This document shows, piece by piece, positions 33,938 to 42,924 of a stretch of 64,000 nucleotides of DNA. A program made the position numbers and the translations under genes. How positions within the stretch are numbered: position 1 is the stretch's first letter; the number at the start of each line of letters is the position of its first letter. The stretch lies in NCBI GenBank assembly GCA_016721315.1, contig JADKIL010000006.1, positions 186,001 to 250,000 on the forward strand, given 5' to 3'. Below the pieces are notes generated by a model. It did no database searches. It was not told where the DNA came from and saw only the letters and a program-made list of their open reading frames with translations. The stretch is from Candidatus Villigracilis vicinus (GTDB taxonomy: Bacteria > Chloroflexota > Anaerolineae > Anaerolineales > Villigracilaceae).

Positions 33938-35260
33938 ATGAAGCGAGTTTATTGGTATCTATCATTGATCTTGATTTTCACATTCGCTTGTTCCAGCCTA
34001 CGCCCGGCTGACTCCGCTGGCACGGGATATCGCTACGACAATCACCCGGTACCAGGCGCCGATTCTGCCGATTTTCGTGCGCTCTCAAAATGGGGTAAAA
34101 CTGATATCAGCTACTTTTTTATTAACGGTACAGAAAAAATACCCGGTGACACAGAGCAAGCCATTATCGCCCAGGCATTCGCGCTTTGGGCAGATGCAAC
34201 CTCGTTGACCTTTACAGAAACCTCCTCTCGCCAGAATGCCGATATCGTCATCGGCTGGGCGGAGGGAGAACACGGCGATGGCGATCCATTCGACGGTCCT
34301 GGTGATGTTCTCGCCCATGCATCTTACCCCAACCCTTATGAAGATCGTCAGGTCTTTTTGCATTTCGATGATTCGGAGCGCTGGGTGGATAGCAACTCGC
34401 AAAATGTAGATTTACTCACGGTCGCTGCGCATGAGATCGGGCACGCACTGGGGTTGGGACACAGCGATGACCCGAATGCCTTGATGTTCCCCTCGTATAG
34501 TGAGCCGCACCGCTTCCTCGACAGGGACGATATTGCTGGTATCCAATCTCTTTATGGACTGGCAAGCACCGCCCCTTCTGCACCGGAACAGCCCAAACCC
34601 AATGAAACCCCGCCGCAAAGCCCCAGCGCCGATTCAGACAAAGACGGTCTGGCAGATACCGATGAAACCCTCATCACCGGCACCGACCCAAACAATAAAG
34701 ACACCGATAGAGACGGGCTTGGCGACGGAGTGGAAGTTGTTAACCGCATGAACCCGCTCGACGCGGATATGGATAATGACGGAGCAAAAGACGGCGACGA
34801 GATTACCGCTGGCAGCAATCCATTCCTGCCAGATCAAGCAAATGGCATTTCACCAGACCTTGCGAAAGAAGTGGGAGATTTTCTGACGAAGGCGGTCAAA
34901 CTCCAGATCGAAGCCTACCGGCAAGGCGATGCTTCCGTGGCGGCTGTCATCATGGCAGGTGAAACACTGCAGCTGCTACAGGCAGAGATCGAGTCGCTTA
35001 ATGGGCAGGGATTGGTCGAGATCGCAGACATCGACTATTACAAAAGTTATATCGATGATATCCGCATTCTCAGTAACACTCAACTGGAAGTAGATACCTG
35101 TGAGGTCTGGTCAATTCAGTTCTACCGCCGTTCCGACGGGTCTCTTGTCCAAAGCAATGAAGCGAGACTCCTGCCTCAAACCATCAAGATCCAAAAAGTG
35201 AATAACGGATGGTTTATCACTTCAGTCGAATTTTTCGAAGCGCCTGCGTTTTGTCAATGA
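33938..35260 (+). CDS. Matrixin-like metalloprotease lipoprotein with calcium-binding repeats
   Basis: 440 residues from the ATG at 33938, chosen for TTGGAGG before it and a lipoprotein signal (lipobox FACS) after it. The catalytic zinc motif is 'HEIGHALGLGHS' followed by 'MFPSYSEPHRFLDRDDIAGIQSLYG', the matrix-metalloprotease arrangement with the Met-turn. A proline-rich linker leads to thrombospondin type 3 repeats ('DSDKDGLADTDE', 'DTDRDGLGDG', 'DADMDNDGAKDGDE'), which bind calcium. The last 130 residues form a separate unknown domain. It should sit on the cell surface and cut proteins there. No pro-domain cysteine switch was noticed. Confidence 0.9.
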   Translation: MKRVYWYLSLILIFTFACSSLRPADSAGTGYRYDNHPVPGADSADFRALSKWGKTDISYFFINGTEKIPGDTEQAIIAQAFALWADATSLTFTETSSRQNADIVIGWAEGEHGDGDPFDGPGDVLAHASYPNPYEDRQVFLHFDDSERWVDSNSQNVDLLTVAAHEIGHALGLGHSDDPNALMFPSYSEPHRFLDRDDIAGIQSLYGLASTAPSAPEQPKPNETPPQSPSADSDKDGLADTDETLITGTDPNNKDTDRDGLGDGVEVVNRMNPLDADMDNDGAKDGDEITAGSNPFLPDQANGISPDLAKEVGDFLTKAVKLQIEAYRQGDASVAAVIMAGETLQLLQAEIESLNGQGLVEIADIDYYKSYIDDIRILSNTQLEVDTCEVWSIQFYRRSDGSLVQSNEARLLPQTIKIQKVNNGWFITSVEFFEAPAFCQ

Positions 35261-35468
35261 TACAAAATTTTGGGTAAAAACAAAAAGCTCTAGAAAACGA
35301 GATTTTTTTACAAAAAGCGAGGCTTGAGAATTGTTTCCACCTTAAAATATTGCAAGATTATTGCAGATTAAAATAGAGTAAAATTGCCTAAATTAAGTTC
35401 GAAATATGGAAAACGGAAGTAATTTCCATGCTTTTTTATAAAACCCCGAACGCAGGAGGCATTTCAGT

Positions 35469-36908
35469 ATGTTTGTTACAAAAAATCTGTACCAAAACGA
35501 CGAAGCTTGGAAAAACACCCCTCTTGGTTTTTCGTCTGAAACCATTGGTTCGTGGGGATGTTTACTCACTTCCGTCACCATGATGCTGAATGGGATCGGG
35601 TATAGCGAGACCCCTGACTCTGTCAACAATAAAATGAAAGCTGCTGGTGGTTTTCAAGGAGCACTTTTCATTCCTAGTGTGCTCCCCTACGTTTGGGCAA
35701 ATTGTGCATACCGGGATATGCAGCCATGCGAGTCTGTTCCTGCGCCCATTCCACTAATTGATGATGCTGTTGCTCAAGGCAAACCTGTCATCCTTCAGGT
35801 GGACTGGAACAAACAGGCTGGAATTCAAACCCACTTCGTTCTGGTCAAAGAAAAGAAGGGCGACGATTACGTCCTTTACGACCCGTACAAATACGGCGGT
35901 GACAGCCCCACCAAGGATGTGCTGTTGACAACCCGCTATAAATATAATGGCGCCAAACTCGCGTCTGAGATCAGTGCTGTCTTATGGTTCGAGAATTACA
36001 GTGTCGCCGCTCCTGAGCCTCCCGCCAAAGTAGAGCTTCCTGCTGAAAAGTTCATTCTTTATGCTTCCGAAGATGATCTCGCCCTGCGCTCACAACCCGC
36101 GACGACTGGTTATCTCTGGAAGCGCATGTTGATGAACACTGAACTCATCTGCCTTGAACCCAAAGCCCAAGCCGCTGCAAAGATCGGTGTGCAGGGGCAA
36201 TGGATCCAGGTTCAAGATCCGAAAGGCGATCAGGGATATGTTGCCGGCTGGTTCGTCTCCGATAAGAAAGCCGTACCTGCTCCTCCACCTGCCGCCTCAT
36301 CCACACCAAAACCTGGCACAGCGCCCAAGCCGGGTGCAGCGCCGAAACCAGGAGCAGCCCCAAAACCAGGTGCCGCTCCAACACCGGTCAAGCCTGCCGC
36401 TGTTCCTCCTGGCGCACTGGCTTTCTTCCCCACCGAAGAACTTTCCTTCCGCAGCCAGCCGGTTGTGGCAGATAACACCCTTATTCGAAAGATCCCAGTA
36501 ACAGAACAACTCATCAGCGTTGAACCCGCCAATCAAGTGATCCCAAAAGTAGGTGTGCAAAACCAATGGCTTAAAGTTCGTGCCGCTGACAATAAAGAAG
36601 GCTATGTAGCTGCCTGGTATGTCAAATACGCTGGCGGTTCCACTGCCCAGGCAACAGCCGCAGCAGCACCAGCTCCCGCTGCAGGTACGGGTGGTGCCAT
36701 TAAAGTGCGCGCCACAGCTGAGGGCGTTTCCTTGAGAAACCAGCCCCTCGTCAGTGATGCAACCCTGATCAAACGCGTCCCGATCGGTTACGAATTCACG
36801 ATCACAGAACCCGGCGGTGAAGCGAAGGTCGGCAAGAATGACCAGTGGATCAAGGTCAAAGACGCAGCGAATGAAGGATATGTCGCTGCCTGGTTCGTTG
36901 CCCGCTAG
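35469..36908 (+). CDS. C39-like cysteine peptidase domain with three SH3-type repeats, no signal peptide
   Basis: 479 residues. Residues 1-175 are a papain/C39-like unit: 'GSWGCLLTSVTMMLNGIG' (C31), 'IQTHFVLVKEKKGDDYVLYDPYKYGGD' (His and Asp). Then come three bacterial-SH3-like modules near residues 192-262, 310-385 and 405-479, each with 'L.LRSQP' at the start and 'GYVA.W[FY]V' at the end, joined by Pro/Ala linkers including a repeated 'KPGAAP'. SH3 modules of this type are normally extracellular, yet no signal peptide is visible. It heads the operon with the SLATT and SLOG proteins (24-base gap), behind an AGGAGG site. Possibly a protease effector or a wall hydrolase. Confidence 0.82.
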   Translation: MFVTKNLYQNDEAWKNTPLGFSSETIGSWGCLLTSVTMMLNGIGYSETPDSVNNKMKAAGGFQGALFIPSVLPYVWANCAYRDMQPCESVPAPIPLIDDAVAQGKPVILQVDWNKQAGIQTHFVLVKEKKGDDYVLYDPYKYGGDSPTKDVLLTTRYKYNGAKLASEISAVLWFENYSVAAPEPPAKVELPAEKFILYASEDDLALRSQPATTGYLWKRMLMNTELICLEPKAQAAAKIGVQGQWIQVQDPKGDQGYVAGWFVSDKKAVPAPPPAASSTPKPGTAPKPGAAPKPGAAPKPGAAPTPVKPAAVPPGALAFFPTEELSFRSQPVVADNTLIRKIPVTEQLISVEPANQVIPKVGVQNQWLKVRAADNKEGYVAAWYVKYAGGSTAQATAAAAPAPAAGTGGAIKVRATAEGVSLRNQPLVSDATLIKRVPIGYEFTITEPGGEAKVGKNDQWIKVKDAANEGYVAAWFVAR

Positions 36909-36932
36909 GCATCACACACAAGAGGATACACC

Positions 36933-38243
36933 ATGGAAAATCAAACCCAAGAACCCACCCCCATCCTCCAGATCGCGTGGACCCGTTTCGCGCAAATGGA
37001 TGCCTACTCAACAAAACGAACAAAAAACCATCTGAGATTTCGCCGCTGGCTCGGCGCACTGAGCATCATAGCCACACTTCTGGCGATTATCACCACTCTT
37101 TTCCCATCAGACAATCCGTCACTGATCAGCGTGGTCTTTAAGTTTCTACTTATCATGACCCCGATCCTTTCCTCAGGGTTAGCAGTTTACGGCAGCAAAT
37201 TCCTCTCTAGCGGTGATTGGCTGGTAACTCGCGCCGGTGCCGAAGAGATCCTCAAAGAGATCTATACCTATCGCACGGTTCTCAAAAATTCCCGAACACG
37301 AAATATCTGGCTGGAACAAAGACTTGCTGAGATACAGCGTTCTGTCTTTCGTGGGCTGAACGGCGAATTAACCATCCCTCCATATCAAGGGTATCTCCCT
37401 CCGCATTTCAAACAAGACGACCCCTATAGCGACGCTGGTTTCCACGATCTGGCCGGTGACGAATATTTTCAATACCGACTTGAATCCCAACTTGGTTGGC
37501 ACGTAAGCAAGGTTAATAAATTCCAAAGGGAACGTGTCCGTCTGCAAGTGTTCATTATTATTTCTGGCGTCCTTGGAAGTATCCTAGCCGTTGTGCTGCC
37601 CATATGGACAGCTCTCGCCGCTTCCTTTACCGCTGTGTTGCTTGGCTGGCAGGAACTCCGCAATCTGGATTCTGTGGTCCGCAACTACAGCAAGGTCGTA
37701 ATGGAATTGACCCTTCTTTACGATCACTGGAAAAATCTGCGCCCACACGAAAAGACCCCCTCCGAGTTTTACAAGATGGTCCGCTCCACGGAAGATATTC
37801 TCTGGAGTCAGAACGTTGAATACATCAAAGCCATGCAGGAAGCCCTCAAGGAGGCTGACCTCGAAGAGGAAGCCAGCCTGGTCAATCGCGTTATCAAGGA
37901 AGCACGCGAATCTGACCGCCGATTAAAGAAAAATATGCAAGATGCGGTCTACGAAGTAACTTCAGATGCTCTGAGAGAGACCGAAGAGACTCTTACCGAG
38001 ACCTTCGAAGCGGCATTGGCAACACTGGCAGAAGAAGCATCCTCCGAGATCGTTCAGGCGGAACTTGCTGCAATGAAGGAAGCCATTCAAGAATTTGCCG
38101 AAAACGCCTTCCAAAGTTTATCCTCCTCTCTTAAGGAAATTGCCGAAGAATACAAAGATGTCGATGTGAGTGAGAATACCCCGCGTGATGTTCTCAATAA
38201 TTTACTTTCACGTTATCCGAAGACCAGCGAAGTCAAGGGCTAG
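36933..38243 (+). CDS. Tandem SLATT-type (DUF4231) membrane protein with coiled-coil tail
   Basis: 436 residues. Two similar modules each combine a pair of membrane helices and a helical soluble part. The first has helices near residues 40-60 and 70-90, then 'WLVTRAGAEEILKEIYTYRTVL.........WLEQRLAEIQ'. The second has 'YFQYRLESQLGWHVSKVNKFQRERVRL', then helices near 205-245 and 'YSKVVMELTLLYDHW'. This is the SLATT/DUF4231 pattern of two-helix proteins found next to nucleotide-binding sensors in conflict systems, where they are thought to be membrane pore effectors. The last 150 residues are acidic coiled coil. Gaps of 24 and 23 bases to its neighbours mark one operon. Confidence 0.8.
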   Translation: MENQTQEPTPILQIAWTRFAQMDAYSTKRTKNHLRFRRWLGALSIIATLLAIITTLFPSDNPSLISVVFKFLLIMTPILSSGLAVYGSKFLSSGDWLVTRAGAEEILKEIYTYRTVLKNSRTRNIWLEQRLAEIQRSVFRGLNGELTIPPYQGYLPPHFKQDDPYSDAGFHDLAGDEYFQYRLESQLGWHVSKVNKFQRERVRLQVFIIISGVLGSILAVVLPIWTALAASFTAVLLGWQELRNLDSVVRNYSKVVMELTLLYDHWKNLRPHEKTPSEFYKMVRSTEDILWSQNVEYIKAMQEALKEADLEEEASLVNRVIKEARESDRRLKKNMQDAVYEVTSDALRETEETLTETFEAALATLAEEASSEIVQAELAAMKEAIQEFAENAFQSLSSSLKEIAEEYKDVDVSENTPRDVLNNLLSRYPKTSEVKG

Positions 38244-38266
38244 ACATACCTCTCCAGGAGACCACC

Positions 38267-40594
38267 ATGACCGGCACCATAGAAACCTCGCAAAAAACTG
38301 AGACTAACAATTCATCGACTCCGGCGGGTAACGCGTCTCCACAGGCGCAGCCTGCTACACCCGGCACTGAAAACAAGGCTGCTCCCGCTCCAATTATTGG
38401 GACCACCAGCAATGCTGGCAAGACGACTGAAGATACCGGAGTTTTCAAAGAAGAAAAACCGAAGCTCACCATTGAAGTCCGTCCGCATGCCTTTATTGTG
38501 ATGCCGTTCGGAAAGAAAAAAGGCGGAGACGGCTCACTTTATGATTTCAACGCCATCTACAAACAGATGATTAAACCTGCCTTGGAAGAAGCCGGTTTCG
38601 AGCCCTTCCGCGCAGATGAAGAGACCGCCTCAGGCGACATCCTGACCGACATGTTCCAGGAACTGCTGCTTGCAGATCTGGTCTTATGTGATTTGAGCAT
38701 AGACAATGCCAATGCCTATTACGAACTGGGGATTCGCCATGCCTTCCGTAAACGCGGTGTAATGCACATTCAGGCTGGGCGTGCCTATATGCCATTCGAC
38801 ATCTTCAATGTGCGAACCCTGCCGTATCACATTACGGCTGAGGGTGTGCCAGACCCGGAACACATCAAAAATGATATTCAAGCCATCGCGCGTATGGCAA
38901 AAGACACCTGGGCTTCTGACCGAGACGCCATTCACAGCCCGATCTTTAACCTGCTGCAAGGGTTGAAAGAACCGGAACGAAAAACCCTGCGCACACCTCT
39001 CGCGACCGGTTTCTGGCGGGAATATAACGAATGGAAACAGCGAGTGACCGTAGCCCAACGCCAAAAACGCATTGGCGATATTCTTCTGCTCACCGAAGAA
39101 ATTAGCAATCCGCTCATAAAAGAAGAAGCGATCGGCGAAGCGGGCAATGCACTTGCAAATATGGGACGCAACGAACTTGCCCTGACCCAGTATCGCAAAG
39201 GATTGGAAGTAAATTCAGGCAATCTCGAATTCCGCCGCAAGGAAGCCTTTCATCTCAATCGCCTGGGACGCGTGGATGAAGCCATCGTCAAAATCGAAAG
39301 CCTGCTTGCTGACTTCCCCAATGACAGTGAAGCCATCTCCTATTTAGGGCGCATCTACAAAGAAATGTGGGCAGATTCGTGGAAAGAGATTCCTGACAAA
39401 ACCAAACGCCTCAAAGCTGCATTTGACGCCTATCACTGGCTCATCAAAGCCATCGATACTTATCTCAAAGGTTACAGGATCGATCTTAACAACCACTATC
39501 CAGGGGTTAATGCACTCACCCTTTCTTCCATCGCATTGCATCTCGCTGACAAATTCGACGACAAGAAAGACCCGGACCCTGATATTATCCGCATCCGTGA
39601 AGAGTTCCCAGAGTTGAAGGGCGCCCTTATTTTTGCACTCGAAAAACAGGTAAATACCGACAACGCCGATTACTGGACGCTGATCTCGCTGGCAGAATTA
39701 CGCGCCCTCACAGCAGATAACACCTCTGCAGTTGTTCGCTCCTATCGAAAGGCGCTAACCGCCTCACGCCGTAATATGTTCTTCTTGCAGGCATCGCTCT
39801 CACAATTGGAGATCCTGCAAGCTTTGGATATGCGCATGGCATTTGTTGAAGCTGGTATCGGCATTCTTGAAGAAGAAATGGCTCGGATTTCCGGCGAGAA
39901 ACAACCCACTGCTACGAAAGGCAGCAAACCTGGGCGAGCACCCGAAGGGCAGGTCTTCCTTTTTACTGGATATATGGTCGATTACCCTGCAAAGTCCAAG
40001 AATTATTTTCCTGCAAATAAAGAAAAGGGACTTCACGAAGAAATTTCAAGGACATTGACCAGGCTAAATGCAGGACCAGGCGATATCGCCATCCTTGCTG
40101 GTCTTTCTGCCGGGAGCGAGATCATTTTTGCTGAGATATGCGCTGAAAAAGGCATCCATGTCAACGTTCATCTTCCTATGTCCGAATCCAAATATATCCG
40201 TGAATTCGTTTCGGTTGGCGGTGAAAATTGGGTGGATCGCTTCTACAAGATATGCAGCCACCCAAACGTGGACGAATACTACCAGCTTGAACAGGTGGGT
40301 TCTCCTAAGAAAAACGCCGACCCCTACGAACGGAATAACCGCTGGGCACTCTATTCCTCCCTACTTCGCGGCATATCCAAAACGACCCTGATCGCCGTTT
40401 GGAACAATGTTGGCGGACGCGCAAAAGACCGCGACGAATATCTAGTTCAGCACATGGTTGATTTGATGCGCGAGACAGGCGGCAAGATCGAAGCCATCAA
40501 CACAACGAAATTTCTATTCGAAGGCACCCCGCCCGCTCCAGCCGCTATCACGGGTGGAGTTCCAAAGAAAACAAAAAAACCTTCAAAGAAATAA
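38267..40594 (+). CDS. Three-domain sensor protein: TIR/deoxyribosyltransferase-like, MAP3K-TRAF-binding TPR, SLOG
   Basis: 775 residues. After a low-complexity N-terminus, a Rossmann-like domain (about 72-205) reads 'PHAFIVMPFG', 'DILTDMFQELLLADLVLCDLSIDNANAYYELGIRHAF', with the conserved Asp and Glu of deoxyribosyltransferase/TIR-like enzymes. A TPR region follows (about 206-545) with 'YLKGYRIDLNNHYPGVNALTL', the hallmark of the MAP3K TRAFs-binding domain (DUF4071) known from ASK1. The last part (about 560-745) is SLOG-like: 'AGLSAGSEIIFAEICAEKGIHVNVHLPM' with 'FVSVGGENWVDRFYKI'. SLOG domains bind nucleotide-type ligands. It shares an operon with the SLATT protein, a natural sensor-effector pair. 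A near-full-length relative is at 42925-45399. Confidence 0.82.
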   Translation: MTGTIETSQKTETNNSSTPAGNASPQAQPATPGTENKAAPAPIIGTTSNAGKTTEDTGVFKEEKPKLTIEVRPHAFIVMPFGKKKGGDGSLYDFNAIYKQMIKPALEEAGFEPFRADEETASGDILTDMFQELLLADLVLCDLSIDNANAYYELGIRHAFRKRGVMHIQAGRAYMPFDIFNVRTLPYHITAEGVPDPEHIKNDIQAIARMAKDTWASDRDAIHSPIFNLLQGLKEPERKTLRTPLATGFWREYNEWKQRVTVAQRQKRIGDILLLTEEISNPLIKEEAIGEAGNALANMGRNELALTQYRKGLEVNSGNLEFRRKEAFHLNRLGRVDEAIVKIESLLADFPNDSEAISYLGRIYKEMWADSWKEIPDKTKRLKAAFDAYHWLIKAIDTYLKGYRIDLNNHYPGVNALTLSSIALHLADKFDDKKDPDPDIIRIREEFPELKGALIFALEKQVNTDNADYWTLISLAELRALTADNTSAVVRSYRKALTASRRNMFFLQASLSQLEILQALDMRMAFVEAGIGILEEEMARISGEKQPTATKGSKPGRAPEGQVFLFTGYMVDYPAKSKNYFPANKEKGLHEEISRTLTRLNAGPGDIAILAGLSAGSEIIFAEICAEKGIHVNVHLPMSESKYIREFVSVGGENWVDRFYKICSHPNVDEYYQLEQVGSPKKNADPYERNNRWALYSSLLRGISKTTLIAVWNNVGGRAKDRDEYLVQHMVDLMRETGGKIEAINTTKFLFEGTPPAPAAITGGVPKKTKKPSKK

Positions 40595-40601
40595 AAAAAC
40601 A

Positions 40602-40629
40602 AAACCCGTCGAGCTTACTCGACGGGTTT
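40602..40629. terminator. Bidirectional hairpin terminator
   Basis: The 12-bp perfect stem aaacccgtcgag / ctcgacgggttt has a four-base loop. It lies between convergent genes and overlaps the stop codon of the minus-strand gene. Confidence 0.8.
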
Positions 40630-41085
40630 CATTATGGTTGCAACCTTCTCCTTGGGAAAGGACCAAATCTCCCCTTTCACGCCGCGCGCCAGATAGAAAT
40701 CTCCGGCGCGTATGGTTTGCTGTCCTTCCAATGTGTCCACCGTTACCAATCGGTCTGCATCTCCATCTGTTACAGCAGTCATGGGCACCAACATAGTCAC
40801 AGCGCTCTTAATACAATAGCCGGGTTCTATGACCAGGTAGGTATCATCAAATATCACTGCATCTACTGGCCAGACATCATTGGGAGTATCGATCTCGCTC
40901 AACAACATATCACCATATTTTGCAATCAGGGTGGCTCCCCAAGGGGTTTTTATCTCTGCTGTTTGAGGCTCTCCCGGCTCAGGCAAAAAAGGTTTCACCC
41001 GCCGCATAACAGAATTGCGATAAGCTTTGAAGTTCAAAGTATTCAAAATCGGACTATCAGAGGTTAAAAAAATGGGATCGGTCAT
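40615..41085 (-). CDS. Hypothetical protein with a C-terminal PGDYG-like segment
   Basis: 156 residues from the ATG at 41085 (a TTG nine bases upstream is the alternative). It is soluble. The segments 'MRRVKPFLPEPGEPQTAEIKTPWGATLIAKYGDMLLSE' and 'IRAGDFYLARGVKGEIWSFPKEKVATIM' look like two related beta units that set a limit or switch, comparable to PGDYG-type domains. No enzyme motif was found. It begins 13 bases after the TIR-membrane protein stop, so it is in the same operon as that gene and may be its accessory. Confidence 0.6.
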   Translation of the reverse strand: MTDPIFLTSDSPILNTLNFKAYRNSVMRRVKPFLPEPGEPQTAEIKTPWGATLIAKYGDMLLSEIDTPNDVWPVDAVIFDDTYLVIEPGYCIKSAVTMLVPMTAVTDGDADRLVTVDTLEGQQTIRAGDFYLARGVKGEIWSFPKEKVATIMKPVE

Positions 41086-41098
41086 GACTACCAACTAT

Positions 41099-42739
41099 TT
41101 AGTTTTTTGATGGAAACCAACGCTTTAAATCCAGGCGGTTTTTAGTGAATACGATTATAAGCATCACCACCCCGCCAATAAATATTAGATCACCGAAAGC
41201 AATGAAAGTCGGAGGGACATCAATTCCAGCGTCCAATGCGGCATGATAAACAGCTTTATCTACAGCAGTTAACCCAGCCATTAAGCTTCCCTGGGCAATG
41301 ATCCCGCCAAAGATCAGCAGAGATCTTGAGAACAAGCCGGTGCGTGTTAATAAACTACGGATCATAAAAAATGACAGGGAACCAAATAATAAAGCCCCCG
41401 CAACCAGACCGCCGACGATCAAGTTATACGATTCAGGATCCAGAATACTTAATATATCAGTAAAAAACACATAGTCAAGTATAGCACCTACGAAAATCAC
41501 GGACAACACTAGTATAAAGTAATAAAGCGTGGTAACCATGGGCGGGTATACCGAAAGCGAACTGACCGGACGCATCCCAAGTGCCTTCAACAATTCCCTA
41601 GGGTTGGGGAGTAATTGGGCGATCGCATCCAAACCGCGTACACCTGGACGGAAATCGATCCATTGAACTTTGGATAACGTGCTTGAAATTTTCGCATTCT
41701 CCTGCACCATTACTGGAAAAACGACCTGCTTGGCGGGTACAGCGCTTGTCTCTGCGTTAAAACGAGAGATGACCACCAAAACAGCTTTTGCATCATGAAC
41801 GTTCTCCGCCTCAGGATGTCCATATTTTTTGAGGACGGACTTCAGTTCCTCTGCGACAACACGGTCTTCAAAAGCGTGTTCTATAAAAAAAGGTGTTGGT
41901 TCAGGGGTATTAATATTTGGCTTGTATGGATTCTTAAATTTAGGCGGCGTGGCTTCAGGTCTGCCCCAACGAAGCATGGCTGGCGACCGAAGCAATGCCA
42001 GGAGAATCCAGCCCCACACCCCAAGGATCAAACCAGAGGATAGGGCTGTTAACCAACTGGTAAGAACAGGGTCGCTTGTTTCAATGTGCAATGAGAGTAA
42101 CTGCCCGTAAAGAGTGTTCCCCAATACCAAATAAGAAAGGGTAATTGCAAATGGCATTGCCAGTAGAGCGGCTTGCACACGCATAAAATCAAAGCTGCGT
42201 TTAAATATCTGATAAGGCAGCGGAATCAACAAAAAGGGTATAAAAATCGTCCACAAGGTATTTAACGAGAGGAAAGCAACGATGGCACTAAATACAATTG
42301 TGCCCCATACTACTGCTGGTGCCTTAAAGCCTGATTCCGGAACAGGATGTTCCTCCTGTATCGGGTGAGTCAATTGTGAGAACAATTCGTTCAAGCCTGC
42401 CTGATAATTGCCGCGGAAATCCACCCATTCATATTTTTCAAGTTCGGCGGGGATGTCTACCGCTTCAAAGATCAGCAAAATAACACGTTTTTTCGTCTCT
42501 AAAAAGTGGCGCCATTCCAAGGCAACAAATTCTGAAGCCAGCGAAGCCTTCGAAACCACCAAAAGAACTGTATCTGCTTCTTTCAAACCTTTATCAATTT
42601 GTTCCGCCCAAGGAGAACCCGGGATCAAAACCCGATAATCCAGCCAGACATCATATTTTTTTTCTTCCAAATCGCCGACAAGATCGTCAACAAAACCCAG
42701 TTCGCGCCGTGAATAACTAATAAAAATTTTATTTTGCAT
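41099..42739 (-). CDS. TIR-domain membrane protein with a second degenerate TIR module
   Basis: 546 residues. The N-terminal TIR domain opens 'KIFISYSRRELGFVDDLVGDLEEKKYDVWLDYRVLIPGSPW' and carries 'SEFVALEWRHFLE', with a Glu at the catalytic position. Five or so membrane helices follow (about 143-210 and 225-262). A soluble module at about 283-385 ('TPFFIEHAFEDRVVAEELKSVLKKYGHPEAE', 'VQWIDFRPG') resembles a second TIR fold lacking the FISY start. More helices end the protein. TIR domains of bacterial defence proteins cleave NAD or make signalling nucleotides. Its promoter has TATAAT (42765-42760) and GGAGAG. It lies between two copies of the SLOG-type sensor. Confidence 0.82.
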   Translation of the reverse strand: MQNKIFISYSRRELGFVDDLVGDLEEKKYDVWLDYRVLIPGSPWAEQIDKGLKEADTVLLVVSKASLASEFVALEWRHFLETKKRVILLIFEAVDIPAELEKYEWVDFRGNYQAGLNELFSQLTHPIQEEHPVPESGFKAPAVVWGTIVFSAIVAFLSLNTLWTIFIPFLLIPLPYQIFKRSFDFMRVQAALLAMPFAITLSYLVLGNTLYGQLLSLHIETSDPVLTSWLTALSSGLILGVWGWILLALLRSPAMLRWGRPEATPPKFKNPYKPNINTPEPTPFFIEHAFEDRVVAEELKSVLKKYGHPEAENVHDAKAVLVVISRFNAETSAVPAKQVVFPVMVQENAKISSTLSKVQWIDFRPGVRGLDAIAQLLPNPRELLKALGMRPVSSLSVYPPMVTTLYYFILVLSVIFVGAILDYVFFTDILSILDPESYNLIVGGLVAGALLFGSLSFFMIRSLLTRTGLFSRSLLIFGGIIAQGSLMAGLTAVDKAVYHAALDAGIDVPPTFIAFGDLIFIGGVVMLIIVFTKNRLDLKRWFPSKN

Positions 42740-42864
42740 CAGTCTCTCTCTCCATAACGATTATACCAAAGCGTTTAATCTGCCATGGAATAGTCATATC
42801 GCGCCAGCACCGACAGGGAGAATCTTTGCTCACATTGCTCCATCCTTGATACAATTAGAGAAAA

Positions 42865-42895
42865 TTGACCAATCAGACGTATGTTTTTATATAAT
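42865..42895 (+). promoter_or_regulatory. Promoter of the second three-domain sensor gene
   Basis: TTGACC (42865-42870) is followed by TATATA (42888-42893) after 17 bases, or TATAAT (42890-42895) after 19. The region is divergent with the TIR-membrane gene. An AAAAGGAAAAG ribosome site precedes the ATG at 42925. Confidence 0.5.
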
Positions 42896-42924
42896 ATTGG
42901 TATTGTAGATAAAAGGAAAAGAAT

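Noticed and set aside
35261..35468. AT-rich gap before the C39/SLATT/SLOG operon as a phage or plasmid junction
   Set aside because: No att-like direct repeats, integrase or tRNA were seen; it is more likely just the promoter region.
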